A stretch of DNA of 64,000 bases from Dysidea avara (Eukaryota > Porifera > Demospongiae > Dictyoceratida > Dysideidae), in assembly GCF_963678975.1 (NCBI RefSeq), contig NC_089280.1, positions 20,784,368 to 20,848,367 on the forward strand. Reading direction: 5' to 3'. The translations under genes and the position numbers were made by a program. Below, one piece after another: positions 33,297 to 43,659 of this stretch (positions are counted from its first letter, which is position 1; the number at the start of each line of letters is the position of its first letter). Under the pieces are notes generated by a model, which saw only the letters and a list, made by a program, of their open reading frames with translations, did not search any database and had not been told where the DNA came from.

Positions 33297-34656
33297 CAAT
33301 GGGCCAAACACCCGGCTGTTTGTCAAGAGCAATCAGACAAAAGCTACAAAAGGGGCAAGAATATCTGGGGAGACAAAAGATGAACAAATGTGTCTAGCAA
33401 ACAAAGCAATACACAACTCACTTGAAGCCGAATAGAAGGCAGTGCAGAGTCATCTCCAGCAGCGGGCATCCATTCCCTAAGGGCCAGCAGCACCAGTTGT
33501 TTGCAGAGCCGCAGAGCGAATAACACAACCATTTAAAGCATCAAACACAACAGGGTAGGATACAGGGGGATTGGTAATAAACAGTTCAAATGAAGTGGTT
33601 GAGCAGGAGGATGTTTAGATTTAAGAACATCCCATACAGAATGGGCATGGGGCCAGGATCTGCCTTATCATCCAAGTTCAACACCCCACCATTGTGCTGA
33701 CTAGCTAGGAGTTGTAGAGCAGCCTTTGTCCTTCCCTCAAACATCAACTTTGCAAAAAACATGAGATGATTGATCATTCTTCCGGGCAACATATTTAGAC
33801 ATGAAACGGGCTTGGATTGTTCTTCCCTCGTGCAGAAGTTCAGAAATATCTCCATTCTTCCATAAAACAAGACGTTCCCCCAATCACTTTGCATTACCAG
33901 TTGGTTTGGCACGAGGACATGTACGCTGTAACAATAGTGAGCTGGCCACAAATACAGCCTTGAGAGTAATGGACTCCAGGGCAGTGACCTGACCCACTGC
34001 AAGACAATCTGGCAAGCTCATACACAAAGGCTTTACCAGCAGAGCCACAAGAGGTGTCAAACACATTTCTTTGGCACCGAGTCACTTCCTTGTAGGCAGC
34101 ATTCAAATCATCACAAAAGCTAGCTGCATCCTTAGCACCCCAGGTAAAATTTGGCTCAGCAACAGGGGGAAAAGCTGGAAGCTCAGGATGATGGATTAAT
34201 TCTAGAGCAGTAGGACGAGTCAATATAAATATAAGTCAGGAGGACGAGGGGACTCATAAGGGGTAGGGTCGAGTGTTCTTGAAAGGGAATTCTCCACCTC
34301 GCCAGGGAGGGCAGGAGAAGGGGAGCGAGTCAAATCATCCACCGGAACAACAAAGCGGCAACACCGCTTTCCAGAATGATTGGTATACGTCTCAAAAAAT
34401 CGGCTAAGGGGCTGATCCAAGCATAGATATTATATACTACGCACCCGTAGTGTATAATAATGGCCTTCCAGATCTTAGCAGAGGCCTTGCCTGCCTCACG
34501 TTGAAATTGACACGGAGAGATGGTACGAGAACCCAACTGAATACAAGGACAGGACCCACAGGATAAGTCTTCGGTTAATAACTTTACTTGTAAAGTCCCA
34601 CAAACAATATCCACGGTCTCAGTCCCAGGAGCTCGTGGAGCTCTTCTAGACGCCAT

Positions 34657-34770
34657 ATTCGAATATTCGAGGTCACGTGTTCCATTATGGAGAGCCGTCG
34701 TATGGAGGAGGCTCGATATCAGGAAGCTTGGTGTCTACAAAAAGAAGTTAATTGGGTCTGAGTAGAGTTG
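34657..34770 (+). promoter_or_regulatory. Short divergent spacer upstream of the TRAF-like gene
   Basis: Only 114 bp separate the first ATG of the minus-strand SAND-like ORF from the TRAF-like start codon. The spacer holds a palindromic TTCGAATATTCGA at its left edge, an E-box CACGTG near 34673, and GAGAGCCGTCGTATGGAGG. No TATA box is evident. A promoter here is inferred from position only. Confidence 0.35.
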
Positions 34771-36450
34771 ATGGCAAAGATGGTTGAAGGCACTGCTGCA
34801 GCGAGTAGGGGCGGATATGATTATCAGCTCGTAGAGACTCCGCCAGACATGTATTTGTGTAAAATTTGTCACCATCTGAGTAGAGAACCTTATCTTAGTG
34901 TGTGCTGTGGTCACACATTTTGTAAGACGTGCATAGAGGAACCACCGGCGCCGGCCAAGTTGTCGCCGGCACTATTTGCAGGTCTCGGTATTAAAAAACT
35001 GAAACCAGCGGAGCGTTTCCATTTTGAAAACATAACTGCATGTCCAATGTGTAGAACAAAACCATTTTTGGCTTGTCCAAATAAGCAAAATGAGCGGGCA
35101 ATCAAAAGTCTCCACATATACTGTACCTACAAGGAGAAAGGGTGTGAGTGGCAAGGAGAAGTAAATGACATTGATAAGCACCTTCAGAATAGTACAGGTT
35201 GTAAATTTGAAAGCGTTAGCTGTTCTAATCAGTGTGGAAAGGAATTTGAGCGTCGACACTTACCTGATCATGCTCAGGCATGCCCACAACGTAAGGTTGA
35301 TTGTCAGTACTGCAGTATTACTGGTGAGCACCAGTTTATTGAGAGTGAGCACAAAGAAACGTGTCCAAAGTTTCCATTACCGTGTCCAAATAACTGCAGT
35401 GTCATTGACATATCTCGTGAGGACATGGAGAACCACAGAAATACTTGCCCACTTGAAGATGTTGAATGTCCCAATCATTGTAGCACAGTTTTACAGAGAC
35501 AAAATTTGATCAGTCATGTTGAGACTGAGTGTCCACGTCGTGAGAGTGAATGTCAGTATTATCACATCAAAGGAGAATATCAATTCACTGAAGGAGACCA
35601 CAAAGAGGAGTGTCCCAAGTTTCCTCTACAATGTCCTAATGCTTGTGAAGAATCTAGCATGCCACGGGAGAAAATAAATGAGCACAAGGAGGTATGCCCA
35701 TTGGAGATGGTTCACTGTGAGTATAACAATGTTGGTTGTGAGGCTAAGGTTATGCGCAAAGACCAGAAGCTTCATGAGAAAGAAAAAATGGAAGACCATC
35801 TGTTACTTACAAAGTCAAAACTTGATAGCGTAAATCAGGTAAACACTGAAGCAATGGTTAAGCTGGAAGCACAGTTTGATGCAAAGATTAGCAAGTTGGA
35901 GGCCCAATTGGAACAAAAGACACAGTTTATTAATGATATGCTTTTCAATAATCTTTTTTGGGCAAAAGAACTTGAAGTGTCAAAAACTAACAAATGGGAT
36001 GAAAGTCCACTGCAGATAGTGAAACTGATAAATTACACTGAAATGATAAAAGAAGGTACTGAATGGACAACTAATTATTACTTTGATAATCCAACATCAT
36101 ATAATGCAGCTGTACATGTAGAATTCCACTTGGTCCCTGCTGGTCGGGGTGTTGGCAAAAATATCCATCTGTCCATTTACATATGTGCTGGGAAAAAAAT
36201 CAACAAGAGAAGTAGTACCAAAAGTAGTGGGAATAATTTAAGATTTGAATTGAAGTTGTTGAACCAGATAAGTGACAGTAGCCATCGTTCAGTGTCTGGA
36301 AGTTTTAATTTGCGTTATATATCACTGATGAAGGAAGTTTACAGAAATGACACTTTGATTTCCAATGAAGCTATCTTCAATGCTACTAGTACATGTCAGT
36401 ACCATAGAAACGACAGTGTGTTCTTTCTAGTTAAGTTTGTGCACATTTAA
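34771..36450 (+). CDS. TRAF-like RING/zinc-finger protein
   Basis: Single exon of 559 aa starting MAKMVEG (the TTG just upstream is not a likely start). RING finger at residues 30-94: C-K-I-C at 30-33, CCGHTFCKTC at 45-54, CPMC at 91-94. The ~36-residue gap before the last pair is longer than usual. TRAF-type zinc fingers follow from about 118 to 325 (CEWQGE, HLPDHAQACPQRKVDCQYC, CPKFPLPCPNNC, then a repeat of the same two-finger unit near 254-310). A coiled coil spans about 330-395 (LEAQFDAKISKLEAQLEQK). The C-terminus (about 400-559) resembles the MATH-like tail of invertebrate TRAF-like proteins (YTEMIKEGTEW, GVGKNIHLSIYI, DSVFFLVKF) but is diverged. The expected role is an E3 ubiquitin ligase or adaptor downstream of surface receptors. 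No introns, which could point to a retrocopy origin; no poly(A) remnant was checked further. Confidence 0.9.
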   Translation: MAKMVEGTAAASRGGYDYQLVETPPDMYLCKICHHLSREPYLSVCCGHTFCKTCIEEPPAPAKLSPALFAGLGIKKLKPAERFHFENITACPMCRTKPFLACPNKQNERAIKSLHIYCTYKEKGCEWQGEVNDIDKHLQNSTGCKFESVSCSNQCGKEFERRHLPDHAQACPQRKVDCQYCSITGEHQFIESEHKETCPKFPLPCPNNCSVIDISREDMENHRNTCPLEDVECPNHCSTVLQRQNLISHVETECPRRESECQYYHIKGEYQFTEGDHKEECPKFPLQCPNACEESSMPREKINEHKEVCPLEMVHCEYNNVGCEAKVMRKDQKLHEKEKMEDHLLLTKSKLDSVNQVNTEAMVKLEAQFDAKISKLEAQLEQKTQFINDMLFNNLFWAKELEVSKTNKWDESPLQIVKLINYTEMIKEGTEWTTNYYFDNPTSYNAAVHVEFHLVPAGRGVGKNIHLSIYICAGKKINKRSSTKSSGNNLRFELKLLNQISDSSHRSVSGSFNLRYISLMKEVYRNDTLISNEAIFNATSTCQYHRNDSVFFLVKFVHI

Positions 36451-36609
36451 GTATGCATTTGTAGATATCTGCTATGTTTAAGATGTTTTTGTAATAAGAG
36501 GATCATGCATCTATATTTGTTTGTACAGTTTTAATGTGTGTACATTCCATACATGCAAACATGCATATAGCAGAGGTGTAAGAACAGAATTTATAGTATA
36601 TATGAACCA

Positions 36610-36615
36610 AATAAA
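36610..36615 (+). terminator. Polyadenylation signal AATAAA
   Basis: AATAAA 160 bp past the TRAF-like stop codon, followed by AATAATCACATTG; a plausible 3' end signal for this gene. Confidence 0.6.
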
Positions 36616-36639
36616 ATAATCACATTGTAATCAATTTAT

Positions 36640-37640
36640 GAGGTTTGCACGGTCTACGAGTGCTTTTGCTAAGAGGACTGGAAACATGCCCTCACAGGTA
36701 AAAATTAAAGAATAATTGGCTTAAAGTTGGGAGCAATTTCATATAGTTGCTTCTTTATAGCTATGCACCTGTCACTTTTATTAAAGTATACAGGTACCAC
36801 CTTTGGCAAATTTCAGTATGTCAATTCAATACCAGTTTTGCAAAAAAAATACAATTTACAGAAAGAACTTTAGCCAGAAGATCTTGCAAGTTTTTTTTAG
36901 CTTACAAAAACAAATATGGCCATCCCTTAAGCCTTACCACCATTGGCAAATTACTTACTCTGCTGTACAGCATATATAATAGGGTAAATTTAATTTTCAG
37001 TATCAGGTTTGCAGTGTTGGATTTACTATGATAGGAAATCTTCCAGACATGTGTCAAGCACTTAGGTGAAGTGCTTGAAGCACATCTCAAGCACAAGTAC
37101 AAGCACAAATGCTTCAATAAACTAAATTACAAAATGAAGCACTATAAAAGTGCTTGATATCTTACTTAAATTAAAGGTTACAATTTGCATCAACACAACT
37201 GTGAATTTACTGTCTTAATTATTTATTATTACAATGAACCATCATTATTGGTGAAATGTTTCATCTACGTTTCTCAGGCCTGAATACTGTCCTGCAACAC
37301 AACTGTTCTACACAGGAGCTGATGATGCAGGAACTCCTAGTACGGTTGCTGTTGCTTGGGCCATGTTTGGATACTTACCAAAATGTTTGCTCCAGTACAG
37401 GTCTTTTCATCCTCTACAGGTTCTTCTATGTATTCCTGTACCTCTTTAGATGTAACCCTGATATTGTCTTGTGGCAGTGTTTACATCTGGCCTTGAAAAT
37501 GTCATCCATGCAGACAATCAGGTTGACTGAGAACAGCAGGCACCTTTTTTCCTGCCATTTCCTCCAACTGAAAACAGTTCTTGGTTAATATACTGTGGTA
37601 CAAAGTAATTCTATATAACTTGTCCAGTTAGACCATAACA
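36640..37640. other. No gene seen
   Basis: AT-rich. The segment 37050-37160 contains repeated words AGTGCTTGA, AAGCAC and CAAGCACAA in loose tandem. Open frames at 36747-37031 and 37256-37588 show no domain. Confidence 0.35.
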
Positions 37641-37655
37641 TTATTGTTTCTTTTT

Positions 37656-37870
37656 CACCCTGTGCAGTCCCTCCACATGTAGCTAGGTTGGTATGTTCAG
37701 GTAGGTCTTACAACTGTAGTGGAGAAGTATCTGTAAATATGTGTGTTACTGACTTCTGTCGTATACTTACAATTTCTGGTTGACGTTCCATTCAGTCTAC
37801 ACGTGACTGTTACCTCTGGATCGTCAGATGTAAAGTGTAAGTACCACTGGCAACCACTTTACCATCACAG
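37656..37870 (-). pseudogene. Ig-like exon pair, diverged
   Basis: The A exon (about 37770-37868, minus) reads SGTYTLHLTSDDPEVTVTCRLNGTSTRNC with a donor after the cysteine T, the same as the exon at 51435-51527. The following B exon (37656-37735) resembles TSPLQLTDLPEG but carries a stop (TTGTAAGACC). Its flank (37960-38268) matches 50100-50215, so this is one more copy of a duplicated block. Confidence 0.6.
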
Positions 37871-38268
37871 ATTTAAAAATTCTACTAAAGCAGTCACATT
37901 TTTGCTGACTTGTAATTGTCGATTCCTCTACTTTTTTTTGGCTCTAGGGTCTTGAGTTTGTAAGTGAACACCAAAGAATTTGAATAAGTTACATTTTCAT
38001 TTTGCAGGAAGAATAAACTTTCATGCATCATGTAATCTACCATTATGTTTTTATAAAATTCTTTTGTTGACATTATTTTGTTATACAATTACTAATGCAT
38101 AGCTATCATCAGTGATATTAATATGGTAGTAACATGGTTAGATGTAGCATTTAGTTTTACAGGTTAACGGCTCAGAGTCAAATAACCTGTTAAGCCAAAA
38201 ATTAACCTCAATATCTCTTTATGGAGGTAGTTGACTTGGTTGCCTCGATGACTTGATACAACCACAAC

Positions 38269-38510
38269 TACACAGAAAAATTTGGAATTTTCAACTAGAG
38301 TAGGGACCATAGCACATCGATAAAAAGTACTGAAAAAAGCTGGAGTAGTACACGATATTAAATCACATAAAACAATAAGAAGTGTAATATCCCTACTGTA
38401 ATGGTATCTTGAGCACAGTAGGGATATAACACTTCTTATTGTTTTACTGTGATTTAATAGTACAGTACAGTATCCCTACTCTAGTTGAAAATTCCAAATT
38501 TTTCTGTGTA
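38269..38510. mobile_element. Palindromic MITE, TACACAGAAAAATTTGG family, copy 2
   Basis: Same arms as 14946-15245 with an internal shortening. The left flank is the duplicated Ig-locus flank (GACTTGATACA, also at about 50183), so it inserted after that duplication or was lost from the other copy. Confidence 0.75.
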
Positions 38511-38539
38511 CTTGTTTGTTAACTTTTTTTGTAAATAAT

Positions 38540-39165
38540 TGTTATGACTGGTGAACCCATGCATACCGCATTTGAAATGACGCCGCATGCCCCAGTTATA
38601 TAAATTATCGTCTGAAAAGTGAATTATCCATTACGCTTCATTGTCAGCCTATGTTCAACCTGTTACACAACATTTCGGATCAAGAACTGTTCAAAAAGCG
38701 TCTCTGCAATCCATGCATACCGAAAGAAGAAATGATGCCGCGCGCCCCAGTTATATCAATTATCATCTGAAAAGTGAGTATCCATTATGCTTCGTTGTCA
38801 GCTATGTTCAACCCGTTACACAGCAGTACGAATCAAGAACTGTTTGAAAAGCACCTCTGCAATCAAAACAGCCACTATGAGAAGTACGGACGATTTCTGT
38901 TACGAAGGGAAGCCATCACGTGCTACCGCCAAATTGACACTTTTCTCTGTCAGCAAAGTTGAATGGGACACAAAGGAGGACACTGGTAAGTCCATGAAGA
39001 ATGCATTGTACTTACTGTGGTATGCCAAAAGGCACCTCTCGGGCTGAAGCAACGTCGAGCAGTGACAAAATCAAGCCCATAGCCTTAGCCGTTACTTTTG
39101 AGCTACACTTATCTGAAGGCATCAGGCAGTCAGTCAGTCAGTCAGTCAGTCAATCAGTCAGTGGA
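38540..39165. repeat. Tandem ~160-bp units plus (CAGT)n
   Basis: Two units (about 38545-38735 and 38740-38870) carry CATTACGCTTCATTGTCAGC and CACCTCTGCAATC. A tail contains GAAGGGAAGCCATCACGTGC and TGAGCTACACTTATCTGAAG, then a (CAGT)n microsatellite at 39126-39163. Other copies are at 15260-15475 and 16935-17040. It could be a SINE or a tandem-repeat MITE; no A/B box was identified. Confidence 0.55.
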
Positions 39166-39429
39166 AAATTCTGTTAAATAAATTATTTTTAAAATTCCGT
39201 AGCAACTTGTTGAAAGCGTTTCAGGACGATCTGAAAGCTCTTTTGGGCTTAGTTTTACCTAACCAATACTGCTTCATCATCATCAGGGAAAATTGAGGCT
39301 GTTTTGGGGTGATTTTATTTTGTGGGCCACACCTACTCTTTTGTGGTCCCTACTATACACTACTATCGTAGTGTATGATAGATACAGTATACTTTGATAA
39401 ATGTAGAAGTTATTGCCTCTTGTTCACCC

Positions 39430-39888
39430 CGTGCAGTTCCTCCACATGTTGGCGTGATGACCATTTTGTTGTATCCTTCTGGTAGGTCTGTCAACTGCAG
39501 TGAAGAAGTACCTTGCAAAAGTGTTCAATTTAACTACTGATATTCCCCAACTGGCATTATGCCGTGTACTTACAATCATCAGTTGATCTTCTATTCAGCC
39601 TACAAGTGAATGTTACCTCTGGATCATCAGATATAAAGTGTAAGTTAGCTGCTGTACCACTGACCATCACTTCAGAATTACATATGTAAATTTGACAATG
39701 TCATGATCACTCTCTGAAATGTGTTAATTATTTTGTCATCTGCATATCAAGGATAAAGGCAACTCACTGTGTTTTGATCGAAAAGTAATCTCTTTACTGA
39801 TGGTATCATCATCCCCTTCCCCAGCTGTTACTGTAAACTTTTGTTGTCTTCTTCTCCTCATAATGGTGTATGACATTTCATCACCTGT
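39430..39888 (-). pseudogene. Ig-like exons of the older paralogous set, distal part
   Basis: Three minus-strand exons parallel those at 51295-51732: B' (GDEMSYTIMRRRRQQKFTVT, about 39775-39888), A (VSGTAANLHFISDDPEVTFTC...DDC, about 39575-39665) and B (TSSLQLTDLPEGYNKMVITP, about 39433-39511). Their frames look intact, but the rest of this set upstream is damaged, and the gene is cut by the 3.7-kb Helitron-like element that begins 12 bp upstream of these exons (39901). Confidence 0.65.
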
Positions 39889-39916
39889 AGCATGCCTGGA
39901 TCAAGACACTCGGTAG

Positions 39917-40235
39917 ACTATTCTGATTTTTTTACTTTTTCACCCATTACCCATACCAGAGGTCATACATTTAAGCTATTTAAATATTTTTCAAGAACAG
40001 ATGCCAGGAAATATTTTTTACAAGAAGAGTTGTTAAACCATGGAATAATTTACCCCAAGAAGTAGTATGCATGTGCAGCATCAGTTGATGATTTTAAGAA
40101 ATTGATTGACCAGTATTCATCTAACACTATGTATAAATGTATGTAATTAGTCTACTTGTACTTTTTTACCTTTTGATCAGGTGTAACAGGCTGTTTAGCC
40201 TTATAAATTACCTGTAATAAATAATAATAATAAAA
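39917..40235 (+). mobile_element. LINE 3' fragment within the Helitron-like terminus
   Basis: GGTAG is duplicated at 39912-39916 and 40236-40240. Coding remnant: RGHTFKLFKYFSRTDARKYF, then, after a one-base slip, TRRVVKPWNNLPQEVV and DDFKKLIDQY. It ends with GTAATAAATAATAATAAT. The RGH...WNNLP block is the usual C-terminus of CR1-like RT proteins, and a different family member lies at 55340-55760. Confidence 0.8.
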
Positions 40236-41119
40236 GGTAGTGTGTTGTGCGGCCCAAGAAGCCGGCGCGCCACACCGTGAGTATATTAACAGGAAGAAAG
40301 TAAACGCGATTTTCACACCTTTGTAACTCCGTGATTCCTTATCCGATTGAAACCAAAGTTGCTACAGAAGTGCCGGCTAGCTAGGGGAGTCCACATTCCA
40401 AATTGGAAGAAAATCGCTTAAGCCATTTCCGCGATACGAGCGGCCAAACTTTGTTTTTTTTTCTTTGTTTTTTTTCTTCTACTTCTTTTCGCACACTTTG
40501 CAAAATCCCCATAAAACACGAATTTGTGCTCCAATCGGGCTGAAATTTGGACCACTTAAAGGGCTCATCAAGGCGAATCTCAGTACCACGTTTAGTAGGA
40601 ATCCGATGAACATTCACAGAGTTATGACCGATTATTTGCGTAAAATAAGGTCGAAGGTCTGTCACGCCCACAGGGTAAATCGCTTGAAGGAATGAGCTGA
40701 AAATTGCTATGTAGTTGGAGTAACTATCGTAGGAGTGCCTTTTTGTGGTTTGAAAGGAATCCAGTTAAAGGCTATCGAGATATGACACCATAGATAATAG
40801 GTGGGGTGTCTATTATCTATGATGACACAAAACCCAATCTGTGTCACAATTACGCGATCGATTTTTATGAATAAAATAACTATTAGTTTTCACGCCTACC
40901 AGGCAAACCGCTTAGAGCGATGAGCTGAAAATTGGTGTGTAGCTGGAATAATTATCATAGAAAGTCCTTGCAGTAGTATAGAAGAATCGGAGTACAAACC
41001 ACTGAGTTATGATTCCAAAGCCAAGTACGTGTAGCATATGGGAGATCGAGATACTCTAATAGAACAGTCACCCAAATAGAGCATTCAGCTACGTTTATAA
41101 CTTACTCGATTATAGAATT

Positions 41120-42860
41120 ATATTACATTGCAAGTTATTCTGTATGGAGTCCAGCTACAAAAAGTTAATCTTATAGACAATTCAACTGCAAGCAAGTTAA
41201 CCTGTAGAGAGTTCAGCTACAAAAAGTCACTCTGTAGAGAATTCAGCTACAAACAAGTCACTGCATAGAGGGTTCAGCTGCAAAAAAGCTATCCAGTAGA
41301 GAGTTCATCTAGATCAGCTACAAACAAGTTACTTTATACAATGTTCAGCTACAAACAAGTCACTCTGTAGTACAAACAAGTCACCGTGTAGCTGGAGAGT
41401 TCAGCAATCAATCAAAAAAGCCACTCTGTAAAGAGTTCAGCTATACAAACATGTAATAACTCTATAGAGAAAGTTATAACTCTATAGAGAGATCAGCTAG
41501 AAACAAGTCATCCAGTAGAGAGATCAGCTACAAGACATCACCTTATAGACAAGTCAGTTACAAAGAAACTACCATGTAGAGATTTCAGCTGCAAACAAAT
41601 CACCCTGTAGAGAGTTCCAGTCATCCTGTAGAGAGATCAGCTAGAAGGATCACCTTGTAGAGAGTTTAACTACAAACAAATCACCCTGCAGATAATTCAG
41701 CTATGAACAGATCACCCTGTAGAGAGATCAACTGGAAGAAATCACCTTGTAGAGAGATCAGCTACAAGAAGTTACATTGTAGAGAGATCAGCTAGAAGAA
41801 ATCACCTTGCAGAGAGTTCAGCTACAAAGAAACCATCCAGTAGAGAGTTCAGCCACAAACAAATCACCCTTTAGAGAGTTCAGCTACAACCACATCACCC
41901 TGCAAGGAGTTTAGCTACAAAGAAACCATCATGTAGAGAGTTCAGCTGCAAACAAATCATCCTGTAGAGAATTCAGCTACAAACAAATCATCCTGTAGAG
42001 AGATCAGCTAGAAGAAGTCACCTTGTAGAGTTCAGCTATAAAAAACCACCCTGTAGAGAGTTCAGCTGCAAACAAATCACCTTGTAGAGAGTTCAGCTAT
42101 AAACAAGTCACCCTGTAGAGAGATCAGTTACAAAAAAACCATTCTGTAGAGAGTTCAGCTATAAACAAGTTACCCTATAGAGAGATCAGCTAGAAACAAA
42201 TCATCTTGTAGAGAGTTCAGCTACAAACAAATCACTGTGTAGAGAGTTCAGCTATGAAAAGATCACTGTGTAGATAGTTCAGCTATAAGAAGTCACCTTG
42301 CAGAGAGTTCAGCTACAAAGAACCACCATATAGAGAGTTCAGCTACAAACAAACCACCCTGTAGAGAATTCAGCTACAAATAAATCGCCCTGTAGAAAGA
42401 TCAGCTAGAAGAAGTTACCTTGTAGAGAGTTCAGCTACAAAGAAACCATCATGTAGAGAGTTCAGCTTCAAACAAGTCACCCTGTAGAAAGATCAGCTAG
42501 AAGAAGTTACCTTGTAGAGAATTCGACTACAAAGAAACCACCATGTAGAGAATTCAGCTACAAACAAATCACCCTGTAGAGAGATCAGCTAGAAAAAGTT
42601 ACCTTGTAGAGAGTTCAGCTACAAAGAAACCATCATGTAGAGAATTCAGCTACAAACAAGTCACCCTGTAGAGAGATCAGCTAGAAAAAGTTACCCTGTA
42701 GAGAGTTCAGCTACAAAGAAACCATCATGTGGAGAATTCAGCTACAAACAAATCACCCTGTAGAGAGATCAGCTACAAACAAGTCACCCTGTAGAGATAT
42801 CAGCTGGATACAAGTTACCTTATAGGGATCAGCTACAAACAAATCACCCTGTATAGAAAT
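41120..42860 (-). repeat. Minisatellite of element C
   Basis: About 57 units of the GTAGAGAGTTCAGCTACAAA type. They are more diverged toward 41120-41560 and more uniform toward 42300-42840, as expected if arrays are homogenised from one side. Confidence 0.85.
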
Positions 42861-43302
42861 ATGTGTGGAAACAAAATGTGACTGGGCCTGCGAAAATAGG
42901 TCATGTGGGCACATGATTTTGCCTACGTTTTCAAACTTTCATCACTCATAACTTTTTGTACCATTATGCTATGGCACTGCAATTTTCAGCTCTCAGTAAG
43001 CAGTTAATTGGCTTTATGATTCCAGTTACAGAATGCAAACAGTCTGTTCCAGTACTGAGATATGACCTGGAGAGTGACGGAGTGTAGTTTGTGCCCACAT
43101 GCCTTATTTTCACAGGCCAGGTCACGAATCATCTTTCATTGTTAAATATACAAATATTTTTAATCAGACAAAAACACTGTTAACAACATTTCTTCCTTTG
43201 TTCCAATATTCCTGCAGAAAAGAAAAAAAAAACAAGTTAGAAGGAAGCACCAAAGCCAGTTAATGGCTGGCTTTGCGGCTTGCAATACAAAAAGAAGTGA
43301 TA

Positions 43303-43636
43303 TCTAAACCAAAACAGCCAAGCTGGGAAAAAAGTGTGCGGCCCCCAAAAAGGCCAGGATGAAAAAAGATGTGAAATCCAAGGTGGCGGCCAAGAAATGG
43401 CTGTGATGGTAGGTTAATGGCAAAAATTTTAATTATGACAATTCAGGTGAATTTGGTGCCGAATCCTAGTGGAGGAGGCAACGCAAATTTACCAGAATTG
43501 TCATAATTAAAATTTTTGCCATTAACCTACCATCACAGCCATTTCTTGGCCGCCACCTTGGATTTCACATCTTTTTTCATCCTGGTCTTTTTGGGGGCTG
43601 CACACTTTTTTCACAGCTTGGCTGTTTTGGTTTAGA
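43303..43636. repeat. Subterminal foldback of element C
   Basis: Arms TCTAAACCAAAACAGCCAAG...GGCGGCCAAGAAATGGCTG and complement, around a ~60-bp middle with CCTAGTGGAGGAGGCAACGC. That middle is shared, inverted, with 45254-45577. Confidence 0.85.
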
Positions 43637-43659
43637 TCACATTATCATCACACAACTAT

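Larger units (their letters stand above)
30435..34656 (-). pseudogene. Reverse-transcriptase element with SAND-like N-terminus (family 2), broken
   Basis: Read on the minus strand. (1) 34656-34330: an N-terminal ORF with VCGTLQVKL, CIQLGSRTISP, FQREAGKASAKIWK, a SAND-like pattern. (2) 34223-33590, several frames: FDTSCGSAGKAFVYELARL, FAKLMFEGRTKAALQLL, GGVLNLDD. (3) 33263-32980: GPLQLCAGQIACVEAAIH, ILMVDASNAFNSLNRVVALHN (RT). (4) 32057-30999: SEEGTTQGDPLDMSLYALAT, WYADDACACGKL (catalytic YADD), LGAAIGS, LPARRGGLGIF. (5) 31165-30435: HN motif, ARLDIAMNGFWGSRS...FTDVRVF (a possible D-x16-D nuclease site), REVEHASFTP, LRSAIQCIQGTCSS. Frameshifts separate the blocks, and a MITE (32085-32971) splits the RT. 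It shares its C-terminus with 17221-17908. It is probably a non-LTR element, since the relative has a poly(A) tail. Confidence 0.75.
39901..43636 (-). mobile_element. Helitron-like element C, with an empty paralogous site
   Basis: Runs from TCAAGACACTCGGTAG at 39901 to ...GGTTTAGA at 43636. Flanks CATGCCTGGA and TCACATTATC join to exactly the uninterrupted sequence at 51741-51760 in the paralogous set, which proves an insertion at A|T without target duplication. Structure: hairpin end (split by a LINE fragment), ~870-bp tail, minisatellite 41120-42860 (about 57 units), link with GCCAGTTAATGGCTGGC, foldback 43303-43636. No coding capacity. Confidence 0.85.

Noticed and set aside
38880-39165. 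A tRNA-derived SINE
   Set aside because: No clear A and B boxes and no cloverleaf were found; the (CAGT)n tail alone is not enough.
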